A stretch of DNA of 64,000 bases, taken from contig CM043871.1 of the NCBI GenBank assembly GCA_023846275.1, forward strand, positions 27,062,569-27,126,568, written 5' to 3'. Under the pieces are notes generated by a model. The model saw only the letters and a list, made by a program, of their open reading frames with translations. It was not told where the DNA came from and searched no databases. The stretch is from Vanilla planifolia (Eukaryota > Streptophyta > Magnoliopsida > Asparagales > Orchidaceae). Of the stretch, positions 26,301-36,234 are shown piece after piece. The position numbers and the translations under genes were made by a program. The stretch's first letter is position 1. Each line of letters starts with the position of its first letter.

Positions 26301-29300
26301 ACTTTCTTAAAGCTTTTCCCAAACAACTTTCTAAAACACGTTTTCTAAAATTCCCAAAATTCATTAACTGGGCTGTTGGCTTCCGTTGGCACTGGACCGC
26401 CTGCACCAGCGCGCCTCCTTAAGCAGCGCGTCCCAGTCCAAGGCCTGGACCGGTTCCTGCGCATCTCTCTCTCGTCCGATGGAACTGAAACAGTTCACCG
26501 GCACTTGACCGGCTGGTTCACGCATTGAACCGGTCAAATCCGGCTGGGCTTCCTCCTCTAGGTCTCCGCCACTCATCGAAAAACCGTACACAACCCTGGT
26601 GAACCAAAAAATCGTGTTTCTTACCTTATCTTACGGAATCTCGCCGACCATCACTATTCCGTGCCGGAGCTCTACACTGCGGCGACTGGTAGAACTCTCG
26701 CACACTCCCGAAAGGCCTTACGAAATCCTTGCCAGCCGTCACTTACGGAAATCGTCGCACTCCGCGTGCTCTGGCAACCCTTTCCCGCAGTCGGTATTAG
26801 CAGACGTGCTTTTCAAACGCACCTTGCTTCGGCTTTTATAAACGCGGTTGAAATCGACTTGCCTGAAGGTTCGTGAACCGCATTTTGCATAGCACCCATT
26901 CCCAATTTTTTATTTGCACATATATCCTCCGCCTGGAGAAATAAACCTACGCCGAAATTCCTAAAATTGCATATATACACAGTGCAGCCAACAATTTTAA
27001 AATTACAAATATACATTCCGCCAAAATAAACTGAACTATGTCGACATTTATAAAATTACAAATATATCATTAATATTACAAATCTATCCCAAATTTTTAA
27101 AAATTCATAATTTATTCCTTAGAACTCCAAAAATTACAAACTAAACACCTTTACACTCGTCTCAAAGAGCTCTTTCAACAAAAAATAAAATAAAAAAAGT
27201 AAGGCTGTTGCAATCTTTCCTCTTTTAAAAAATTTCGTCCCAAAATTTAGAACAGCTATGGATACCGAGTGGTCATATCTGCTTCTATTTCTCATGTAGC
27301 TTCTTTTTGTGTTTGACCATGCCATAAGACTTTAACCATGGCAATAATTTTGTTTCTTAACCTTTTCTTTTGTCGATCAAGGATTCTTACTGGTGTTTCT
27401 AGATAAGTCAAATCTTTCTGAATTTCGATGTCTGGATCCACGTAACTCACCACATGAGAGAGATTTGGATTACATCTCCTTAAAACTGAGACATGAAATA
27501 CATTATATACTCCTGCCCACTGAAGAGGTAAAGCTAATCGATATGCCACCTGTCCAACCCTTTCCAGTATTTGAAAAGGACCAATGAATTTAGGTTTTAA
27601 TTTTCCTGCTTTTCCAAACCTGATGATTTCTTTTGTTGGACTTACTTTAATAAATACATGCTCCCCCTTTTGAAATTCTATCATTCGCTGTTTGATATCA
27701 TAGTATCTCTTTTTTCTATCCAGGACTGCTTTTATTCTTCCAGGAATAGTTTTGATATTTTCAATTACCTCTTCCACAAATGCAGGATCCATCAAACTTC
27801 TTTCCTTCTCCTTATTCCAACATAAAGGTGATTGATATTTTCTATCATAAAGTGCTTCACAATGAGCCATTCCGATGCTGGACTAATAACTATTATTATA
27901 AGCAAATTCTACCAGAGGCAGGTGACTTTCCCAACCTCCTCCAAAATCTAAAATACAAAGTCGCAACAAATCTTCCAAGGTTTTTATAATTCTTTCTGAT
28001 TGACCATCTGTTTGAGGATGGAAGGCTGTACTGAACCTTAAACTTGTATCAAAAGTTTAATGTATACTCTTTCAAAAGTGAGAAGTGACTTTAGAATCTC
28101 TATCAGAGATAATTTTTGGTATCCCATGCAACTTGACATTTTACTTTACATATTCTTGAGCTAATTTTTCAACAGAAGATGTTTTTATAACAAGAAAATG
28201 AATAGTTTTTGTCAGCCTATCCACAATTACCCAAAATGTGTCATGACTTCCAGGTGATCTTGGTAATCCAACTACAAAATCTATTGCCACTTTCTCCAAT
28301 TTCTATTATGGTATCAATAATGACTGTAGTAATCCTCCAGGCTTTTGTTGTTCTCCTTTGATTTGCTGGCAAATTAAACACCTTTAAACTTAATTAGCCA
28401 CATCTTTCTTCAGCCCTGGCCACCAGTATTGCTTTCTTAGCTCTTGATACATTTTATTCTCTCCCTAATGTATGGAATAACGGGAGTTGTGAGCTTCTTT
28501 TAATAGTATTTCTCTGAATTACTGATGTGCTGGTATACATAATCTATCTTGAAATTAGAGTAGACCATCCTGATTCAGCAGAATAAGTTGTTTTTATAAC
28601 AAGAAGATGAGCAATTTTTGTCAACCTATCCACAATTACCCAAATTACGTCAAGACCTACAAGTGATCTTGATAATCCAACTACAAAATCTATTGTCACT
28701 TCCTCCCATTTCCATTCTAGTATCAATAATGACAGTAATAATCCTCTAGGCTTTTGTTGTTCTCCTTGGACTTGCTGGCAAATTAAACACATTTGAACTT
28801 AATTAACCACATATTTCTTCAGCCCTGGCCACCAATATTACTTTCTTAGCTCTTGATACATTTTATTCTCTCCCGGATTTATGGAATAACAGGAGTTGTG
28901 AGCTTCTTTTAATAGTATTTCTCTGAGTTGCTGATGTGTTGGTATACATAATCATTTTTGAAATTGGAGTAAACCATCATGATTCAGCAAAATAAATTGT
29001 TTTTATAACAAGAAAATGAACAGTTTTTGTCAGCCTATCCACAATTACCCAAATTGCATCATGAACTATAGGTGATCTTGGTAATCTAATTACAAAATCT
29101 ATTACCATTTTCTCCCATTTTCATTCTGGTACGGTAATGACTGTAGTAATCCTCTAGGCTTTTGTTGTTCTCCTTCGACTTGCTGGCAAATTAAACACCT
29201 TTGAATTTAATTAGCCACATCTTTCTTCAGCCCTGGCCACCAGTATTGTTTTCTTAACTCTTGATACATTTTATTCTCCCGGATGTATGGAATAACGGGA

Positions 29301-32300
29301 GTTGTGAGCTTCTTTTAATAGCATTTCTCCAAGTTGCTGATGTGCTGGTATACATAATCTATCTTGAAATTGGAGTAGATCATCCTGATCTAATTTAAAT
29401 TCAGATGCTTGTCTTTCGTGGACCCTTTGGATTATCTAGTTCTGGGTATTCAGCCTGGTTTTCTTTAACATCAAGCAATCTGGCCTTACAGATAGCTGAG
29501 CTAGCCACATCGTATTTCTCTGTATTCAAATTTTGTTGTCTTCCGTGTTAAATTGGTTAGTGGTGTGACAATATGAGAAAAACCCTTCCTGTAATATCTA
29601 ACTAACACCAAGAAACTTCTAACCTCAGTCACTGTTGTCGGTCTTGGCCAATCGATGTAGCTGAATGCTTCAGTGGATCCACAAAGATCCCTTCTGCACT
29701 GACATGTCCTAAGAAAATGACTTTGGATAACCAAAACTCACATTTCGCAAATTTGGCATATGTGATTTTCTCTCAAAGTCTGTAATGTTAAATGCAAATG
29801 TGTACCATGTTCTTTTAAGGATTTGGAATAAATTAGGATATCATCAATAAAGACAATAATAAAGTGGTCCAAATATTTCTTAAACACTCGATTCGTTAAA
29901 TCCATAAAGGTTGTTGGTGCATTGGTTAGCCCAAAGGTTAGTACTACGAAGTCATAGTGTCCATACCTGGTTCTGAAAGCTCTCTTCGGAACATCTTGCT
30001 TGATTTTTAACTAATAATACCCAGATCGCAAATCAATTTTGGAAAATACAACTGCTCTATGCAACTGATCAAATAACTCATTAACCCGAGGCGAAGGATA
30101 TTTGTTCTTGATAGTGATTTTATTGATTTCTCGATAGTCCACACACATACGAAGACTACCTTCTTTCTTCTTCACAAATAGGATAAGTGCTCCCTATGAG
30201 GACACATTTGGCCTAATAAATCATTTGTCTAATAATTCTTGTAATTATATTTTGACTTCTTGTAGTTCAACAGGTGCTATATGATAAGGAGATTTTGAAA
30301 TTGGCTCAGCACTAGGAATCAATTGAATTTCAAATTCAATTTTCCTATTCCGAGGGTAACCCTGATAATTCCTCTCGGAAGACATCCAAATATTCTTTAA
30401 CAATCGATACTTTTGAGAGTTGAAAAAATTGTCTATCCAAGTCCACAATGGATATCAAACATCCATCAGATCCTTTCTTTAGCAGCCTTGTGTGCAAAAG
30501 AATATGAAGCCAAGTTTGCTAACACGCTTTAAATATTAATTCGATGATTTTGTAAAAGGTTTCTTTTATTGAAGATAATCTTTGCAAATTTAACAACCCA
30601 ACTTCGAATAATAAAACAACCCAAAATCAAAGTACTCCCTTATTTCCTATTAAAACATTATATATACATTTATACTTCCAAAATTTTGCATTCAAGTTGG
30701 AAAAGTTTTAAGTCATGGTTTAAATATGAAGAACTCTCACTCCACTCGATGCACAACTGAGGATAAAAGCAAAGTTAATTCCAATATTCCAAAATTAATA
30801 TGAAAATTTAAGAAATATCAAAAAAAAAAAAGGAAAACAAAAGATAGTCAAGCGTACATGACACCTTACTACATGCAAAAATCATATGGCTCATGTTTAC
30901 ACCATCCATCATTTGGCAAAACAAAATAATAGATGTAAGAAGCCATTTGCTTTCCAAGTGATTACTCTAGCTTCAAAATTTCTAAGATTATTAAAACATG
31001 ACGAGGATGGTACCATAGCTTCAAAGTGAACAAGATCACTTACATAGCCAAAAAATGCATATGTTACCATATGAGCTTCTTCAATAACCAAATTTCCTCT
31101 AGGAAAAAGACTAAAAAAATCAATGGCAATTACAAAACTCGGATTAAGTGAACAATATTGCTGCAAACGATATGGAAGCACTGCCAGAGAAAAAATCAGA
31201 AGTAACAACTGACCAGAAGCTGTGTTGGATGAACAAAAAAATATCAAGTTAAGCAGATTATTAATACCTTGGCTTAGATTACATTTGAAGTGAAAAAAAC
31301 ATCTCAAGTTTCTTTCTTCTTATTCCTAAACTCTACAAAAAGAATTGAAGGCAACCAGGCCTTTTATGTACGTTTGGCTCAACTGACTAAAGAGAAAGAA
31401 GTGAGGAAAACTTAGATCAGTGCTAGGAAAGCAGAAAAGAGCAGGCAAGGAATGCAACTTAGTACCAGTTTCTTATTCAAAGAAATTCAGCATGACAAAA
31501 CCCTTTAGATGTCTTCCTACTAGGTTGAAGACTTCGGAGAAAATGGTGTTGTTTTGTATAGAAGTAAAAAAATAAAAAAATGCTGAAAATGATGAAAAAT
31601 CTTTTTGCTTAGCCAAAATTCAGAATAATAACCAAATTCAGGAAACATGTTTTTGCAATTTTAAGATGCTGAAGAACTGGCAGCATGTATTTTTTTTCTA
31701 GACAATTACGCAAGACTCCATTATATAGTAAAACCATATATACGATACGATACAGGAAACCTTACCTTCTGGGAACCTGGTTTTTCAACCAAGTTCTTGA
31801 GAATGGAAAACAGTACCACAAGCCTTGAACCACAGGGCACTGCAAACAAGTACACAGAGCTTAAACGTGGCAGCACAAACTAACATCTATAGACCTTCAA
31901 AAGAGCCTCCAGTATAGAAACGGTTTTACATACAAAGCATCACCTTTTACATATCTTTGAATTAGCTGAATTGGAAGATTGTAGCTTTCCCTTGATAGGC
32001 TTGACAAACAGTGTTCAGATTCTTCACCAATGTTAAAATCTAAAGATGATAGCTGTCTGACTGTAGCACTTGCCTCCATTAATGAAGCTTTCTTATGATG
32101 CACTCCTACCATTACTGGGTTCCTTAAGCTAATATTAGCTAAGTGGTTAACTTTTTCATTCAAAGTTGCAGATAGAAGCAAATTCTGCCTCAATGTACCG
32201 TTAGGCTTTATCCTACCATTATCTTCAGCTTCAACACTACTTCGTCTAGATCCCAAAAAATCAAGAATTTCTTCGATTGCCTTTCCATACCCTAGTTCAA

Positions 32301-35300
32301 GGATCCTGCACATGATTAAAAATTAAAAATATATAAGAAATAATATGTCCTTAAAGAAAATATACAAGAAAAGAGAGCTCAATACCCAGTAAAACCCACA
32401 TCACCTTGTATTATATAGGACACAAAACAGCATAAGATCAGAACAAAGTCCTACCTGTCAGCTTCATCGTATACAATCCATTTAAGGTTTTTGTAGAAGA
32501 AACATGAGGTGTTCTTTAGATGATCCAACAAGCGTCCAGGAGTCGCAATCAGTATTGATATTCCTAAAGAAGGGAAAAAGAAATTTAACATTTAAGAGTC
32601 AAATTTTATAAGTTTATAGGTATCATTATCTGTTAAGAATCAGGCTAATCAAAAGAATGATATAGTAAGGTCATGACAAGATCATCCAAACTACATAACT
32701 TGAAAAAAGCAACCAATAAATTCAAACATATAACAAAAATACCATCCCTTAAAACAATACCATGTAAACAACTAAGTTCATATCAAGATTAAAAACAATA
32801 AAATTTTTAGAACAAAATTGGAAAAAGAAGTGTCAAGAAGAAAATTACAGAAAACAAATAGTCTGAAGTACAACACCTGGCCCAATGAGCATAACAAAAA
32901 GGAATATCACAAATTTGCAAAAGAGAGCCAGAGTAACATCCAAGTGCATACCCTTCCTTAGCCTAGCTTTCTCCTTCGCCCTGTTCTCTCCGCCCATGAT
33001 ATATCCAGGCACTATCCAAATGAACCGATGCAACAACTTCTGCAGGGTTTCATGCACCTGCATACATAATTCTTGCGTTGGAACAAGCACCAACGCTGAA
33101 AACACTTTATAAGTTCCAGCTTGTAAAACAGCAAAAATCAAAAGTTCCCAGGGGCTTAGCATATGATTGATGGTGTATGAATTGAATCAGAGTTATGGAA
33201 AAGAGAAGGCAGGTCAAAATAGCATGGATTCAGAAATTGTATCTAGTCCAATAAGCCATGCAAGAATTCCAATCAGTCAAGTCTGAATCTTGCCACAATA
33301 AACCAAAATAGAGCATTGACCATATGATTACAAACAAAATAAAATTATGACAGGAAAGACAATCTTTCAGCAAGGCTTCAATGATTATCAACAAAACCTA
33401 GAAAAAATAGAGCTGAAACTACAAATGCACCATACTGATCAATCCTATAGCAAACATTATGAAACCACGGCATTTTACATTAACAACAATAGTAAGCTTT
33501 AATTCCCTATGAGGGTGAACTACATCAACCCACTGACATGATTATGCTTGATCCATTAACTCTTCATTAAAATCAAAGAATGTTGAAAACTTTCCAACAG
33601 CCACTTGTCAAGAATATTTGGATCTAGCTCTTCCTCTATTCACTAGGGGGAAATAAAAAACTAACATCTTCTAATAAGGGCATTAAGTAGCATCCATTTA
33701 ACACACCCACACCATCTAAGTCAATTTTCTCTAGACTTACCCTTTATCAAATAGCTCATACATCTAGATTTGGACATATTCTAGTACATTTTGATCGTCA
33801 TCCTTCATACATTTGACTTAATCTAGACGTTTAAATATACTCATTCATTTTCTTTAATATCCAATTTCTTATAACAAAATAGTCATTCTTTTAGTATCAA
33901 TAATTGTTCTTTTAACCTATCAATGACATAGTTTATATCTCTCAGTTCTATCAACTATTAAATTACAACACACTTCATTAGAAAAGTTTTTCTATTTAAC
34001 CATGTATTGTACTTTTTCTTGTCTCCATCACAATGCACCTATGTAATTTTAGGTATGTCCTTTAGATTATCCAAGAGAATTCTTGGCTAACTTAGAAATA
34101 AGAATAACAACTATATCAATACAAAATTTTCTTACGCATTTATATCCCAATAACAAATCTCTAAAACTTCATTCTTGAATAAAATCCTATTTTCATTCAT
34201 AAGATTCCATCAACCAATCCCAATACGTCGTTTTGACTTGTTCTTTCACCAACAATTTTTGAGATGGACAGCTAATACCATTAATTTAGCTGAGTGGTGA
34301 AGAACTCTCCTAGTATGACCTTATAATTTTTAGATGTTGTTTTCTCCTTGTGAAGAAATAACCTATGTTCTAAAAACTCTATTCTTATGACTAATCAAAA
34401 CTCTACTCTTATAACTAATCAAATGCTATTCTCATTTCTTATAAAAAGAATCAGTAAAAGTAAAATCATATACTAGAGCAAGCTCTAAAATATTTATCCC
34501 TTCTTCATCGTTGTCCTCAAACCCATAACCACTAATGATAGCTTTTACATTCTTTTGCTTCTTTTCATACAATATCCATCTAACTCTCTTTCAATTAGAA
34601 ATCCCTTCATTTGAAGAAATATATTGTATTAACACCTTCAAATCAATGCAAAACTTAAGACTAGTTCTACTATAACAAACTCCAAGGATATGGTTTTATG
34701 CTCAATTATCTTAATATCCACTACATCATCTTCCAAATTGTACCCAAATATCAAACCTAAATCGTAAATTGTTAATTTCCTTTCCCTTCTCACCTACACA
34801 CATGGTTTGCTAAACAATGTATAGTATTTTTCTTCATAAGAACCACTATATCTACCAATTCTATCAACTTTCCAATTGAAGCTCTTCAAATTCCTTCCCA
34901 GTTTTGGTGTCCTGGACAAGCTTCTTTAGCTGCATACCTCCAAGACGAAGCAGTTAACATTTCTTATTTAACACTACACCTAAGCATCAATGTAGCAACC
35001 TTGGTTCATTTGTCACCGTGTTCATATAACAAAATGTGTCACTTTTAAGGTTGGCCCTAGCATAAGGTGTATCCATGCTATCTTACACAGATTTATTCTT
35101 CATGTACCACCTGCTGTTGATGCACCTTCCAGTAGTGCAACCATTGATGACAAACAAAGCCATTTCCAAATCCTTTTTTGTAAACTTTCAGTTATGCCAA
35201 TACAAAACATTGAAAATGTGCCATTATGTAGTCAGGTCCGTTGATAACAGATAATATAGCACTAGATTTAATGTCAAGTCAAAAATAAAAAACCCAAACA

Positions 35301-36234
35301 AAACATCGTACTCCGACAAAAATAACAAAAGAAGTAAAAGGAAAATATCAACTGAAGACTAAAGGCATTAACAAGATGACAGAAGGACAATATTCCTCAC
35401 CAAAAGTGCCATCAGATCGTTTGATCCTAGGATTATGCATCTGTAGGAGATGTACAATAGATGCAAGATATACAATTGTCTTGCCAGTTCCGGTGATGGC
35501 ATTGACAAGTCTGAGAAGTTCCCAGGTCAAAGAAAAATCTGATATCAGAAGTCGGGGTTTTTTTTTTTTTTTTTTTTTTTTTTTTGTAACAATATGAATT
35601 AAAAATACAATGTGAAAAACAACCTTTGATAGTGCGTCAAAGAAAGAAGAGACATTGTACATAGTGAAGTCATGCAGTGTATGTTGATACGGCAAGATAG
35701 AATCTTCTTGTGTTTCCACACAAATCAAATTGAAACCTTCTAAATTTTTAAAAAGTAATAATAGATGAACATCATTCCACTAGGAGCCTTGATTTTCAAC
35801 ACAAGTAAAAAAAAAATTGAAGTAAAAACCTACAAAAGCAGAGACATCAAAAGGTCCAATACAAAACAGTGAGTGGCATAACAGTACAAAAGGATACACA
35901 TCTTTTCCAGAAACTATGAGCGGTATTGCCAGAGCCTGGATCTGGGTGGGTGCTTCAAACCCCATCTTATCTGTTAAAACAACAACCTTAACGCAAGATT
36001 AACACGAAATACCGACTAAACATACAGTACAATAACAATAACAATAACAAAACCTTTAAGATGTTCACATAAGCTGCCATGAAGCCCGAGATCAGCAAAA
36101 GTACACGAAGCAAAGATCCCATCCTCGTCCGCTTTGCTTTGCTTCGCCTTTTCCTCGGTTTTCACGAGCGGCACTTTCATGGCGCAGGTCTCGCCGCCTG
36201 CTTCCTGCTTCTCCTTAGGGCTTGACCGCATCAC
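20381..36234 (-). CDS. RH17: DEAD-box ATP-dependent RNA helicase, RH17/DDX31/Dbp7 type, 614 aa
   Basis: The yeast orthologue Dbp7 acts in nucleolar 60S ribosome assembly, so a like role is inferred. Ten exons: 36054-36234, 35898-35970, 35401-35510, 32952-33095, 32455-32563, 31944-32305, 31766-31839, 21239-21543, 20767-21013 and 20381-20620. All junctions are GT-AG, phases match, and the total is 615 codons with stop, the family's usual length. Motifs in order: Q motif in GFEAPTQIQ, motif I AITGTGKT, Ia PTQELC, GG in [18 protein letters not shown], Ib [81 protein letters not shown]4217-like tail ([34 protein letters not shown]) is followed by a basic end rich in K and R. The Q in motif Ia, where PTREL is usual, is noteworthy. 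Intron 7 (21544-31765) contains an inverted pair of retrotransposon fragments, but the coding frame is intact. Confidence 0.95.
21790..24009 (+). pseudogene. Left-arm chromovirus pol remnant (RNase H, integrase, chromodomain)
   Basis: The fragment begins just before the RT domain with a DELPG-like segment. It then jumps at about 22015 into RNase H ([60 protein letters not shown]). Almost the whole reverse transcriptase is deleted. Integrase follows (FASKSKK-type zinc-finger remnant, [27 protein letters not shown]). The C-terminal domain ([28 protein letters not shown]) leads into a chromodomain-like tail ([20 protein letters not shown]). Several in-frame stops and frame changes are present, for example TGA near 22198 and a frame shift near 23680, so it cannot make a working product. 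A purine-rich tract at about 23996-24008 precedes the LTR. Confidence 0.85.
24010..25800 (+). mobile_element. Left-arm LTR-like region
   Basis: It starts TGCAACAGCC immediately after a purine-rich tract, as a 3' LTR should. A TATA box (tttataaaagccg) lies at about 24273-24285, followed by a GC-rich R/U5-like stretch up to 24700. About 600 bp (25150-25760) is absent from the right arm and includes three copies of c(c/t)aacatgtgttg at 25163, 25256 and 25306. No terminal CA or target duplication could be fixed, so the right boundary is approximate. Confidence 0.7.
25866..27211 (-). mobile_element. Right-arm LTR-like region
   Basis: This is the inverted counterpart of the left LTR: its start is the complement of TGCAACAGCC at 27202-27211 and its TATA box lies near 26838-26850. 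By eye the segment 26570-26910 matches 24220-24560 at about 95 percent, mostly transition differences. It lacks the 600-bp segment of the left copy and has extra AT-rich sequence at about 26965-27055. Confidence 0.7.
27292..30500 (-). pseudogene. Right-arm chromovirus pol remnant (RT, triplicated integrase, chromodomain)
   Basis: Reading the - strand, a reverse transcriptase remnant comes first, with the catalytic FIDDILIYS at about 29825-29851 and an [11 protein letters not shown]-like end near 29530. RNase H is missing: the sequence passes straight into the pre-integrase region. The zinc-finger to early integrase region ([44 protein letters not shown]) occurs three times in tandem. The last part, 27292-27870, is an unbroken 192-codon frame containing [41 protein letters not shown] and the chromodomain-like [19 protein letters not shown]. 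The copy is defective overall because of the RNase H loss, stops and the triplication. Confidence 0.85.
28168..29395 (-). repeat. Triplicated about 409-bp unit inside the integrase region
   Basis: The marker cagccctggccacca starts at 28411, 28820 and 29228 (spacing 409 and 408). Every other landmark repeats at the same interval, such as ttgctggcaaattaaacac and tgtttttataacaaga. Approximate units are 28168-28573, 28574-28982 and 28983-29395. Each encodes the same zinc-finger to early integrase segment. The left arm has one copy of this segment. Confidence 0.92.
33096..35400 (-). other. RH17 intron 3 (2.3 kb)
   Basis: The donor on the gene strand is G|gtgagg at 35400 and the acceptor ttttcag at 33096-33098. 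The intron looks like ordinary AT-rich sequence. Parts of 33.8-34.9 kb have the texture of decayed repeat DNA, but I could not assign a family. Confidence 0.6.
35558..35585. repeat. 28-nt homopolymer tract in RH17 intron 2
   Basis: An unbroken T run on the + strand (A run on the transcript) ends about 48 nt before the exon 3 splice acceptor. It could be a microsatellite or a retroposon tail; nothing recognisable flanks it. Confidence 0.9.

Larger units (their letters stand above)
21790..30500. mobile_element. Imperfect inverted repeat of two Ty3/gypsy chromovirus fragments
   Basis: The left arm (21790-25800) reads pol then LTR on the + strand. The right arm (about 25866-30500) reads the same order on the - strand. 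Both arms begin at nearly the same pol position: ccattgtggacttggataga at about 21799 (+), and its complement near 30440-30460. Neither arm shows gag, protease or a 5' LTR. The inner ends match as a foldback: ggatttttggtgaggac at 25795-25811 against the complement of aaaaatcc at 25865-25872, with a spacer of about 60 bp. Outer boundaries are approximate and no target-site duplication was identified. Confidence 0.85.
21544..31765 (-). other. RH17 intron 7, 10.2 kb, hosting retrotransposon inverted pair
   Basis: The donor is AAG|gtaagg at 31765 and the acceptor tgtacag at 21544-21546. The flanking exons encode [14 protein letters not shown] and [13 protein letters not shown], which are contiguous in the helicase core, so the whole insert must be spliced out. 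About 85 percent of it is the tail-to-tail chromovirus pair at 21790-30500. The remaining 30.5-31.76 kb is AT-rich intron without recognised content. Confidence 0.9.

Noticed and set aside
26364-26876. Short GC-rich open frames near 26.4-26.9 kb
   Set aside because: They lie in the LTR of the right-arm chromovirus and recur inverted in the left LTR, so the base composition reflects the LTR and not a gene.
35376-35597. + strand frame at the RH17 exon 3 ending in poly-phenylalanine
   Set aside because: It is the antisense of exon 3 plus the T-run in the intron.
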